Shown here: positions 10,201 to 17,394 of the stretch, one piece after another
How the letters are laid out: each line of letters opens with the position of its first letter
Position numbering within the stretch: the first letter of the stretch is position 1
Assembly: GCA_021732565.1 (NCBI GenBank)
Contig: JAKFUT010000052.1
Location: forward strand, 1-56,091
Source of the DNA: Candidatus Obscuribacterales bacterium
GTDB lineage: Bacteria; Cyanobacteriota; Vampirovibrionia; Obscuribacterales; Obscuribacteraceae
DNA: 56,091 nucleotides
Direction of reading: 5' to 3'
Position numbers and translations under genes: made by a program
The notes under the pieces: generated by a model
Told to the model about the DNA's origin: nothing
Seen by the model: only the letters and a program-made list of their open reading frames with translations
Databases searched by the model: none

Positions 10201-11493
10201 AAGAAGCTCATCGGCTTCTGGTGCCCGGACAAGGGCTACGAGTGGTTCGGGGAAAACCCTGGTCACGAAGCACTAACAGCCTTTGGTCTTCTCCACTTCA
10301 GCGACATGTCACAAGTGAGAGACGTAGACCAGAACATGATCGCCTCCACACGCGCGTGGCTGTTCAAACAGAAAGACGGACAGGGCGGATTCACGCGTAA
10401 GCGCCGCTCATTACACAGCTGGATTGAGGACAAAGACTGCTCAAATGGCTACATTCTCTGGTCGCTGCTGGAAACCGGGCAGGCGGCAGCCGACTTAAAA
10501 ACAGAACTAAACTCACTCAAGACAGCAGCCATGGCGAGCCAGAACTACTATGTAGTAGCGCTGGCTGCAAACGCTCTGCACCTTGCAGGTGACAAGGTGG
10601 AAGCGAAGAAGATGATGGATCGTCTGGTAACAAAACAGAAAGCTGACGGCAGCTTAGACGGCATCAAGAGTTCAATCGTGGGCAGTGGCGGCGAATCGCT
10701 GGAAGTCGAAGGCACGGCGCTTGCCACGCTCGCGTGGATGCGCGACCCGCAGTATGCAGGCAGTGTGGAAAAGAGCATCAAGTTTTTGGCTGATTCCTGC
10801 AAGGCTGGCCGCTACGGTTCCACGCAAGCCACTGTGCTGGCTCTTCGTGCCATCGTAACTTACGACAAAATGCGCGCGCGGCCGAAGGCACCCGGCAAGG
10901 TGCGTGTATATGTGGACGGTCAGTCCATTGGCGACTGGGCTCAATTCAATCAATCTACCCAGGGTGCAATCAAGTTGCCGGACCTGAGCGAACTGCTCAC
11001 CGCCGGCGAGCACAAATTGGAACTTCGCATGGAAGGCGGAGCTCAGATGCCTTACGCGCTAGCTGTGAAGTATAACGCCATCACCCCGGCCAGCTCCAGT
11101 GATTGCAAATTGGACTTGAGCGTCAAAATCGCACAGAACAAGTTAATAGAGGGAGCATCAACTGAGGCGAATATCACGGTGATTAACAAGTCGAAAGACG
11201 TGGTGCCAACACCAGTGGCCATCATTGGATTGCCGGGCGGTCTGGAGCCCCGGCACGATCAACTCAAGGAGCTGGTAAAGAAAGGCAAAATTGATGCTTA
11301 CGAAGTTTTGGGCCGTGAAGTGGTTCTCTACTGGCGCACCATGGCCGGTGACGCGAAAGTTGAGGTGCCGCTTAGTTTGATCGCTGCGGTGCCTGGCACC
11401 TATACAGGCCCCGCAAGCCGCACTTACCTCTATTACACTGATGAGCACAAAAAATGGGTCGACGGAGTGCATGTAGAGATTTCTCCGAAGTAA
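7267..11493 (+). CDS. Secreted alpha-2-macroglobulin-like protein with thioester motif
   Basis: The 1408-residue protein starts with a signal peptide (residues 1 to about 28). An MG2-type domain opens with STDKPIYRAGDKVYVRG near residue 68, followed by further beta-sandwich domains to about 590. A Met/Pro/Ala-rich, bait-like segment covers about 597-690. The A2M domain core (NETLYWNAG, then a FRAFADAF segment) is near 720. The thioester motif C938-F-E-Q941 is intact. An alpha-helical toroid (about 930-1180) and a C-terminal beta domain like the receptor-binding domain complete the order. In the family, protease cleavage of the bait collapses the molecule and exposes the thioester, which traps the protease covalently. 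The signal peptide lacks a good lipobox, unlike many bacterial members. I chose the ATG at 7267 because GGGGAG lies eight bases upstream; an in-frame ATG at 7237 lacks one. No penicillin-binding protein 1C neighbour is present. Confidence 0.9.
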   Translation: MNRSLVLSSLTVTSFCCALMIVKAGATTGPRDRNIPPETGTAQQVTVHPKEVTTQTLGGKDRYLTSVSTDKPIYRAGDKVYVRGVLLNAANHKPLAEGQSSNATIEIKGPKGDIVTSSNTTAQDSAWGFAWEIPEGQAGGEYTVHVTYPWDGHAPAERKFDIRAYRAPRLNSQITFLRDGYGPGEKVTATLEVKRAEGGVPEGAKVTVSARVDGVDVNGGTAKVDGKGLCSVSFDLPGKIPRGEGTLALVIEDGGVVETASKTIPILLQTVDVQIFPEGGDLIEGYPNRVYIQAMQPNGKPADLVGKLMSKQTGGAVAEFRTEHEGRGRFDFTPEANREYFLSVSEPAGIKTLYPLPKAKPEGALIRADKNVFEKRQPVTVEVGCTSKAYRVTLSKREVEVAACKVDLSKRSDVKSGMLLPISFDVPADLDGVLSVTVWDEKDMPLAERLVFREPAKPLKITITPNKKSYVPGDNAKLTVKATDGDGKPVSAVVGVTVTDESVLEMVEKREQSPRLPVMLFLEPEVKDLADAQVYLDPRNPKAPLATDLLLATQGWRRFALMDLPKFIEANGDKARRVVALKIQAPNRLPPTRMAGFVQAPGFAVFGNEGFPPPPMAMDMAAAPMPMAMPRANAAPMLEKAASRRQVANTPAPEMQHEALQTAIKAEAESANKLMIADFRSAAGGASAMGFAMPQSQVIVREFAHQVRKDRKPTDRIDFNETLYWNAGVKTNSTTGEASISFGLNDSVSTFRAFADAFAGDGAVGATTIGVTSVQPFYAEAKLPLEVTAGDRILLPISLVNATGSDLAGANVNIDLKGDFKLPPLQKDHEVIGVGSRVRWIQPINVGFGNGLKPFILNAKAGLFEDKVTRKLSVKPKGFPIEIAFGGMIGPEKPVTHTIVIPKGVVPQSMVSNTAVYPTPLANLTEALERLIQDPNGCFEQTCSTSYPLTMAQQYFLSHTGIEPKLVETSRQKLDAGYKKLIGFWCPDKGYEWFGENPGHEALTAFGLLHFSDMSQVRDVDQNMIASTRAWLFKQKDGQGGFTRKRRSLHSWIEDKDCSNGYILWSLLETGQAAADLKTELNSLKTAAMASQNYYVVALAANALHLAGDKVEAKKMMDRLVTKQKADGSLDGIKSSIVGSGGESLEVEGTALATLAWMRDPQYAGSVEKSIKFLADSCKAGRYGSTQATVLALRAIVTYDKMRARPKAPGKVRVYVDGQSIGDWAQFNQSTQGAIKLPDLSELLTAGEHKLELRMEGGAQMPYALAVKYNAITPASSSDCKLDLSVKIAQNKLIEGASTEANITVINKSKDVVPTPVAIIGLPGGLEPRHDQLKELVKKGKIDAYEVLGREVVLYWRTMAGDAKVEVPLSLIAAVPGTYTGPASRTYLYYTDEHKKWVDGVHVEISPK

Positions 11494-11724
11494 GCTGTCC
11501 CCATCTCCTTGGACTCTGTATGTGCAATGCCAGCTTCTCATGAGAACCCGGTCAGACCACTCATGGGACCAAGCCAGGCATCAAAATGCCGACACTCAGA
11601 TAATGGGGCAACCATCATTATTTCAGGATGAATTTGCCTAAGGTGCGATCGCAATCGGATCGCCTAGCAACAAAGGGAACCTTACGGATGAACTCGCGTC
11701 GGTAGAAGCCAGAGGTGACCAACA

Positions 11725-12087
11725 ATGAAAACCAACAGCTTACTACTTATACTGATCGCTGCCGCAGCAACGTCGTTCACGGCATTCTCACCGGCGGGCG
11801 CCGATACCGACTATTATCACTCAGCCGCGTATCAAGCTGAGGAGCAAGCGTTCAGAGCTCGACAAAACGAGGGAGCACAATTGACTGAAACCTACGGGGC
11901 GAACAGTCCTCAATACCAGGACTGGTATGCCAGAGAACACGGTACCGTCTCGCCGTACAATTCCGCAGCCTTATACAACCAGGGTTATTACCCCTCAAAC
12001 CAGGCATATTACGCTAATGTGAATGCTCCCCGCAGCTACTCTAATCCGTTCGAGCGCAGATTCCATCGTCACAATTACATTCGCTAG
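11725..12087 (+). CDS. Small exported Tyr/Asn/Gln-rich protein, 120 aa
   Basis: A clear signal peptide (MKTNSLLLILIAAAATS, cleavage likely after the Ala-Gly-Ala near residue 26) precedes a mature protein of about 94 residues rich in Tyr, Asn, Gln, Ser and Ala. Short YxxY-like clusters (YYHSAAYQ, YNQGYYPSNQAYYAN) and a basic end (RRFHRHNYIR) stand out. GAGGTG lies about eight bases before the ATG. Composition suggests a flexible surface or matrix protein; no family is recognised. The gene is convergent with the next one and 231 bases downstream of the macroglobulin gene, in a stretch without other signals. Confidence 0.7.
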   Translation: MKTNSLLLILIAAAATSFTAFSPAGADTDYYHSAAYQAEEQAFRARQNEGAQLTETYGANSPQYQDWYAREHGTVSPYNSAALYNQGYYPSNQAYYANVNAPRSYSNPFERRFHRHNYIR

Positions 12088-12191
12088 ACCATCTCAATTT
12101 GCGTCTGTTCGAGGCATCACCTTGATTCGGCATTGATAAACCCATTCCACTAGCCTGCCCGTAAGAATCTAGTAGATGATGGGATTGCAAG

Positions 12192-12830
12192 TCACTGATT
12201 TCCGCCGCCACGGATATAGCGTACCACTCCTGCAGTTCCGTCCACAGTTGCATCCCCGTCAAACACTAAGAGTGGATCGTCGATGTGCTGTTTCTGCCTT
12301 TGCCTCTCTTTCAGGCCCTTCCACGTTAAGAGTCCCAGCCCGCAATGACGACTCTCCTGGAGTTTTTGCTGTAGGCTTGCCGGTAGGGGATTTTTTGCCA
12401 ACCACCCGTCAAGATCCTTGAACTGGGCAAAAACAGATTCTGCGTGAAAGTCTCCTTTATCTAAGTTCGGGCATTGGACTGATCCTATGTTTACATCCGA
12501 CAGATCTATGGATATCACCTTATGCATTGTGCCGTGTCCTGAATTCTGCCGTCTGGATGCCTGATCAATATTGCCGCGGTTAACTCGTAAAGGGACCTGC
12601 ATAGTCACTCTACCCGTTAATCTTCCCCCATGGCGCTTATTAACCGGCACCGAGGACTCCTTAAGTACTGAGGAACGAAGAATAAGCGCGCCACGGGAGT
12701 CGGTTGCTTTTTTCACTTTGATTTCCGGGTTCCATGAATCCTGCGCATTGACTGGCGACAACGCGATGAGTAATCCTATTGCGGTCCAAGCGAGGCTTGT
12801 AGGATTAAATGGAGTGGTTTTCCAACTCAT
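12192..12830 (-). CDS. Exported hypothetical protein, 212 aa
   Basis: The start is the ATG at 12828-12830, with AAGGAG eight bases upstream; an in-frame TTG further upstream has no such site. A signal peptide covers about residues 1-29 (SLAWTAIGLLIALSPVNAQ). The mature part is basic with a mixed alpha/beta pattern. The segment HKVISIDLSDVNIG looks like a central strand, followed by an amphipathic helix (SLQQKLQESRH) and a C-terminal stretch ending Val-Val-Arg-Tyr-Ile-Arg-Gly-Gly-Gly. Two isolated cysteines are present. No recognised family. It is convergent with 11725-12087. Confidence 0.65.
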   Translation of the reverse strand: MSWKTTPFNPTSLAWTAIGLLIALSPVNAQDSWNPEIKVKKATDSRGALILRSSVLKESSVPVNKRHGGRLTGRVTMQVPLRVNRGNIDQASRRQNSGHGTMHKVISIDLSDVNIGSVQCPNLDKGDFHAESVFAQFKDLDGWLAKNPLPASLQQKLQESRHCGLGLLTWKGLKERQRQKQHIDDPLLVFDGDATVDGTAGVVRYIRGGGNQ

Positions 12831-13096
12831 ATTGAAACGCTCCTTACCCAGCCCGCCGAATCGTGTTGCTAACAATAACTATTATGCTCGATGAGGAAAA
12901 TAAATCCAGCGGATTTGCACTAACGGGCGTGATGAAATTTGCGTCTCTTCATGAGCGCAGCAGTGGGTATCGCGACCTGATGCCGACACCTGGTAGTTCG
13001 GTCAGTGGATCAGCTTACCACTGCGGCAATCGGTGAATTGACAGCAATATACGTAACCGCTCAAAATTAGTCGACGGCTTGAAGACAGTACCTACG

Positions 13097-13129
13097 GCAA
13101 ATAACTCGATCTCTGATCGAGTTATTTGC
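13097..13129. repeat. Perfect 15-bp inverted repeat with 3-base loop
   Basis: GCAAATAACTCGATC and GATCGAGTTATTTGC pair without mismatch around TCT. The repeat lies between divergent genes, 77 bases before the probable start of the next gene. It could be an operator for a dimeric regulator, a 5' mRNA hairpin or a terminator. No T-run follows, and the location upstream of a gene favours the first two. Nothing else is recognised in 12831-13205. Confidence 0.7.
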
Positions 13130-13205
13130 AGATTTGCGATATATTGGAATTGTTATTCATACTTCCGTGGCTGCTTCAGGTCGAGTTCTGCTATCAGGGG
13201 ATGAC

Positions 13206-14951
13206 TTGTTAAATACAAACAACGAGTCTGATTCGGGTAACAAGCCTTACCCGGCCACGTCACAGAAAGCAACCACTCGTGGAACAGACTTCCTTGAGAA
13301 GGACAGTTCGCCTGTAATCGTCACAACCCTGAATCAAGTCCCGGAACACGCGGGGGCGGGGACCGCCGCGCTTCAACAACCTGAAGGAAGTGCGCCCGAG
13401 GCTGCACAGGATTCCATTCAGGTGGATCACAATCTACAGTCGCCAGAGGAACAGGAGAGTTCGCGGCCTCGTGATCCCGAGCTTGACAATAAACGAGGGC
13501 CCTCGATTGTCTCCTCAAAGTTTGGCTGGTGGATCGTTTTCCTTGTACTTCTTTCGGCTTTTATGGCACGCGGAACTGCATCCCTAATTGGGGATGCCTG
13601 TTCGTCAGCACGGCAATACGCCATGGCAGAGTTCTTCTACGGCGTGCAATTTGACTGCCGCGCACGAGATCGCAAATTGCTGAATCTGGCACAGTGCTAC
13701 GAGAAAACAGGACAGTTGAAGGACGCAGAGCGGCTCTATGCGGGCTGGGTTCGCCATGCACCACAAAAAGGACAAGCACACAGCGACGCTCAAATGCTGT
13801 TAGCCGCAATTCTCGATAAAGAGGGCAAATACCAGGAAGCTGATTCGCTTTACGGCGAGATTGAAGACAATTTCCTCAAATGGCAGCGAACGCAATGGAG
13901 TTACAAACCCGCCCAGACCATTTTGCCGGCAAATTGGACAGTCCCCAACGTGTTAAATACGTATCGAAGCCCGAACGTAGTCTACATTGCTCAGCATCGT
14001 CTTCGTCGATTGTTAGGTCAACTTTCCGCTGCTGAAATCGCAGCTCACTTCAAGTGGACAAAGGACGCACTTGCAACGAGTGGCATTGTACTTGGCGGGA
14101 ATACTGACCTTTACGATTTTTTCCGAGTGACAGAAGTGGAATTGTCCCCCCAAAATTTCTATTACACGAAAGCCAGTGAATGCTCCAAGGGACTTTACGA
14201 GACGAGCACGGAAGATCAAGGACTTTTCGATCCAGATAGGGGAAATTTACTTCGAACACCGTCTTCCGCCAGGTTCCATAGCAACCTGCCCTCGGGACTT
14301 AGACGCCTGTATGACCAAGCCGTGATGATGTTGAAGCAAGGTCATTCCGGAGATGCCTTTCGACTCCTTAACCAGGTGATCAGTGAGTGTCCGCAATCTC
14401 CAGACGCGTATGTAACGGAAGCGCTAACGCTTTGGTCGGGAGGGCATTCAAAGGAAGCGTCTTACGTACTGAATCTGGGATTTGCCAATGTTCCTTCGTC
14501 ACAGGCGGCGGAGTTATACTATGTGAAATCTATACTGCATTGCGATCCTGACTCTCTGGACGAATTGGACAATCCTCAGACGCGACTGATTTCAGCCAAA
14601 GACTATGATACGGCTTATCGGCTTAACCCGGGGCTATGCCGCTATTACAGGAAAGACAAACTGGTCACTGGCGAAGAGATAGCTGCTTTATTGCAAAAAA
14701 TCGGTAAAAACAACGTTCACAAAAACAAGTGCTGCAATAAAATTGCAGAAGAGTTCTTTCCGGGAAGATCAGAAACGATATTGTTTTTGAAATCTCAAGT
14801 CACCAACCGTCGTTTGGGATCAAACTTGTTTCCGGCAAGTCCTCAAGATCTCGTTCCCGAGCAGCACTTATATCTCGATTACGAAGACTATGCAGCCATC
14901 AAAGCACTTGCAGGGGAAAACCTGGATTCACTTCCCCTAAAGACTCAATAA
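13206..14951 (+). CDS. Membrane-anchored TPR-like protein
   Basis: About 105 N-terminal residues are polar, low-complexity and presumably cytoplasmic. One membrane helix follows (about residues 108-126, FGWWIVFLVLLSAFMA), then a large domain of paired amphipathic helices. Helix pairs such as LLNLAQCYEKTGQLKDAERLY and LLAAILDKEGKYQEADSLY fit the TPR consensus (Gly8, Ala20, Pro32-like spacing). More degenerate repeats occur near residues 360-440. The frame stays open upstream to a TTG at 13134 without a ribosome-binding site. I chose the TTG at 13206 because AGGGG lies five bases upstream; this start is not certain. TPR domains bind partner proteins, here on the outer face of the inner membrane if N-in topology holds. 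Confidence 0.75.
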   Translation: MLNTNNESDSGNKPYPATSQKATTRGTDFLEKDSSPVIVTTLNQVPEHAGAGTAALQQPEGSAPEAAQDSIQVDHNLQSPEEQESSRPRDPELDNKRGPSIVSSKFGWWIVFLVLLSAFMARGTASLIGDACSSARQYAMAEFFYGVQFDCRARDRKLLNLAQCYEKTGQLKDAERLYAGWVRHAPQKGQAHSDAQMLLAAILDKEGKYQEADSLYGEIEDNFLKWQRTQWSYKPAQTILPANWTVPNVLNTYRSPNVVYIAQHRLRRLLGQLSAAEIAAHFKWTKDALATSGIVLGGNTDLYDFFRVTEVELSPQNFYYTKASECSKGLYETSTEDQGLFDPDRGNLLRTPSSARFHSNLPSGLRRLYDQAVMMLKQGHSGDAFRLLNQVISECPQSPDAYVTEALTLWSGGHSKEASYVLNLGFANVPSSQAAELYYVKSILHCDPDSLDELDNPQTRLISAKDYDTAYRLNPGLCRYYRKDKLVTGEEIAALLQKIGKNNVHKNKCCNKIAEEFFPGRSETILFLKSQVTNRRLGSNLFPASPQDLVPEQHLYLDYEDYAAIKALAGENLDSLPLKTQ

Positions 14952-15356
14952 ACGCAAAGAGACAGAAGTGAACATCCCCGCGGAATAACATCGCCAACTT
15001 GTTCCCGCTTCATACATCGGTGAATGCGGGATTAACCAACGTTGACGGCAAATCGGGTAATCATCCGCGAAGGCGCCTTGCTCCCCTCTATAATTGTCTC
15101 GATACTCGGTCCGCAATTGACCAAGAAGTCCGCGATTCCCTAGTCTTGGTATTGTGTATCATAGTAACACCGATGGGACAGCAGCCATTGTTCGCTATAT
15201 AAACAACGAGCCAGAGACGAAGTATTTCAATAAAGTAGGACTATCGAAAGAATATCAGGCTCGCGCACGCTAGTAGACTGGCTCACTCACTTATTCAACC
15301 TTGCCTCAACTGTGCTCCACTAGCCATCTCGCGCCCGAGCCTTCAGTCAAACCGGT
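14952..15356 (+). other. Gene-poor stretch with a short orphan coding-like frame
   Basis: No complete gene with a ribosome-binding site is visible. The plus frame 15121-15273 reads like the end of a protein (AAIVRYINNEPETKYF, ending Ala-Arg-Ala-Arg then TAG) but is preceded by a stop at 15118. It may be the tail of a decayed gene. The adjoining sequence to the right contains a confirmed pseudogene, so this whole interval looks like degraded accessory DNA. Confidence 0.35.
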
Positions 15357-15389
15357 GAAGAAACCGGCAGCGGATAGACCGGTTTCTTC
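15357..15389 (+). terminator. Hairpin terminator-like element
   Basis: GAAGAAACCGG and CCGGTTTCTTC form an exact 11-base stem around an 11-base loop. The pyrimidine-rich 3' arm continues into TCATTGTC, giving a moderate U-rich tract on plus-strand transcripts. It lies about 400 bases past the TPR gene, inside decayed DNA, so it may have ended a gene that is now lost. Confidence 0.5.
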
Positions 15390-15486
15390 TCATTGTCAGC
15401 CTGCATGCTGCCGGCTATGTTATGCAACCAGACCGTGATCTTGCTCAGGGTGTCAGGAGTATTTGAACATTACACACACATATGTA

Positions 15487-15504
15487 TTTGTATATATATA
15501 CAAA
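15487..15504. repeat. 18-bp AT-rich perfect palindrome
   Basis: TTTG, (TA)5, CAAA is a perfect palindrome, preceded by a short ACACACACATATG run. It sits immediately upstream of the pseudogene fragment at 15513-15843. It could be an extrudable cruciform or a rearrangement junction. Confidence 0.7.
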
Positions 15505-15512
15505 CATGCTAC

Positions 15513-15843
15513 ACAGCCAAGAGAAATGTGGCAGACGAGAAAGCACTTGTGATCGAGTCCCTCGGGGCTCCGTACTGCAACAAACATCGAGCTGAATTGT
15601 TTGAGGAAATTCTGCACTGTGCGCTTTCATTTATCTTCGATCTTCGGACGCGGGAATAAGCACGTTTGCTCTGCCTATGGCTTATCGGGTTTCAATGCCG
15701 TTTTGGCAGCCGCTCACTGCGTTGTCGGATCAGGTTTAATGCCGTTTGGTTGCTTCAACAATGAACTATTAGACATCTCGACAGCCAGGGAGAAAGAAGC
15801 CCTTTTTGCGACGAACGATTGGCCTCAACAATGTGCCAACTAA
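15513..15843 (+). pseudogene. Frameshifted fragment homologous to the giant protein (helical region)
   Basis: Two overlapping plus frames together match one continuous stretch of the giant protein at 17395-34035. The first frame reads TAKRN.ADEKALVIESLG followed by NKHRAELFEEI. The giant has SDEEKTLILEAL then NKYRAEIFKEF (about residues 1814-1838). After a shift near 15650 the second frame reads AYGLSGFNAVLAAAHCVVG, MPF, FNN and a TAREKEALF end. The giant has ANGLADAFPVANAIGVPG, MFP, LNN and a T...MEAVDYVAF end (about 1860-1905). Order and spacing are conserved, but the frame is broken and there is no start. It is therefore a remnant of a second gene of the giant family. Confidence 0.7.
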
Positions 15844-15989
15844 TGCTATCGCATTTGGTGCGGCGTTTGGCTCGTGGAGGCAAAGAGAAGAGGCAGAAAG
15901 CAGCTTACTTTACTGAACGGGAGCAGCTCCGCTTCCAAGTAGCTCAGTAAATTAAACAAACTTATTCAGAAATCATCTAAACTGCAGAA

Positions 15990-16772
15990 TTAGCGTGCCA
16001 AGTATGGAGCAATGGAGTCAACATGCTTCCACTTCGGTTCGATCTTAGCGACTTGCTTCAACTCAGTGATCGCTGGCGTATACACCCGAGTCAAAAGCGG
16101 GCCCTCGTTTCCACCCCAGTAAGATCGTTTCAACAATCTTATCTCTGCAGAATCACCGTCACCGCTAGGTCCGTGATATGCCTTTGTCGATAGCCGGAAC
16201 TTAGAATTCTTTGCCTCCAGTGCTTTGTTTATCTGATCAATCTTGTCGTTGAGCTTACCCTTAGAAAGAGCTGACTCCAGCGTATCAAGCGTGGCTTGGT
16301 CCATCTTGCCTTGACGTTCGATGGAAACTGCCAAGTTTTTGCTTTCAACAGTGTCCGGGGAAAGATCTTTCGAGTCTTCCAACTTCTTCCCCGCTTGCAA
16401 TTCTGCAATCGAAGTTGGACGGACACCGCCAGGACGAGAACCTGATTCACCTCGTGATTCGGCGCTGTGTGATCCGGTTGCTTCAGGACTCTGTGATCGA
16501 TAAGATGTTTCAGACCTGTCGGCCGGGACGGACGAACCAAGTCCGGTGATATTCCCCCCCTCTGCCATCGCTTTGCCCAGATTCTTTATTCCATTGATTT
16601 CCACTCCAGGAAGCGCACCTTCGACCACCGCTTTTCCAGCTGCAGCAAACACCGCTTGAACCGTTTTGTCAGCCATCAAACAGGCTGTCTCGTCATGACA
16701 GGCGGATTCCATATTATTAACTGTTGAACGTTCCGAGTGTTCGCGTCCTATTTCATCGAAATTCATGTTCAT
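15990..16772 (-). CDS. SIERQGKMD-family small protein, copy 1 (260 aa)
   Basis: The start ATG has AGGGA about seven bases upstream. The N-terminus (FDEIGREHSERSTV), a Gly/Ala-rich segment with alternating small residues (about 38-75), a Ser/Gly-rich linker and a helical C-terminal domain follow in order. The helical domain begins KKLEDSKDLSPDTVESKNL and contains the exact string SIERQGKMD. It is paralogous to the product encoded at 34504-35198 on the other side of the giant gene and to the remnant at 35362-35690. There is no signal peptide. The gene is divergent from the gene cluster that leads into the giant gene, with about 200 bases between. The family is unknown to me; a role as adaptor, immunity factor or small effector of the toxin-like locus is conjecture from position only. 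Confidence 0.75.
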   Translation of the reverse strand: MNMNFDEIGREHSERSTVNNMESACHDETACLMADKTVQAVFAAAGKAVVEGALPGVEINGIKNLGKAMAEGGNITGLGSSVPADRSETSYRSQSPEATGSHSAESRGESGSRPGGVRPTSIAELQAGKKLEDSKDLSPDTVESKNLAVSIERQGKMDQATLDTLESALSKGKLNDKIDQINKALEAKNSKFRLSTKAYHGPSGDGDSAEIRLLKRSYWGGNEGPLLTRVYTPAITELKQVAKIEPKWKHVDSIAPYLAR

Positions 16773-16973
16773 CTTCGTTTCCCTAATGTTCGATTATCTA
16801 CCGTAACCTCCCAATCGCCCGAGCCTCCAATGATGGTGCACAAACATTTCGATTTCATTACTGAAATCCCTGCAAATTCGATAACGCTGGGCGAACCGCT
16901 TCACTCCGCCATGTAATCAATTCGAAAACAACCACGTTTAGTCTCATAGTAGGCATGTCGAGGGCAATCGAAA

Positions 16974-17261
16974 ATGGGCACGAACGCAAAAGCACAGTTT
17001 CCGTTACCGCAGCTACTCATTACGAACAATGCGGCGTTTAGCGATCAAACCGATGAATTCCAGAAAAACCCCACAAATGAATCCCACTGCACTGCACCAG
17101 TGCGGAAAGAGATCCAAACCATAGTCGAACATTTGAGCGCATCGGGACCACAGACATCTCCTGACATGATCATGTCTTTAATGGAGCAGAAGGTTGGATA
17201 CGGCCCCGTGTCTGGTGCTCTGTCCGCGATTTTGGAAAGACGCCACCGGGTCCCTTTGTGA
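16974..17261 (+). CDS. Small hypothetical protein upstream of the giant gene, 95 aa
   Basis: The ATG is preceded by GAGGG at about ten bases. The N-terminal 45 residues are polar. Residues about 45-88 look like two helices (VRKEIQTIVEHLSA and SPDMIMSLMEQKVG), ending in a basic tail. There is no export signal. It lies 133 bases before the giant gene on the same strand, so co-transcription is possible. Between them a further short frame (to 17379) has no ribosome-binding site. No family recognised; it could be a partner or a remnant. Confidence 0.45.
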   Translation: MGTNAKAQFPLPQLLITNNAAFSDQTDEFQKNPTNESHCTAPVRKEIQTIVEHLSASGPQTSPDMIMSLMEQKVGYGPVSGALSAILERRHRVPL

Positions 17262-17394
17262 TGGAAGGATGGACCACAGGTTCATCGCATCATGGCCGCG
17301 TCGCTACCGGAATGTGGTCGCGGTCTGCGTTGCATTACACTCGATTATCAAAACCGCAATAGAGAACAGTGAGAAGTAGCAAGAGGGTTCACAG

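Noticed and set aside
15393..15659. 88-codon open frame as an intact gene
   Set aside because: It has no ribosome-binding site, its N-terminal part is the AC/TA repeat, and only the middle matches the giant protein before a frameshift; it is treated as part of a pseudogene.
17262..17394. Possible small ORF between the 95-residue protein and the giant gene
   Set aside because: The short frame ending at 17379 has no properly spaced ribosome-binding site and no recognisable content.
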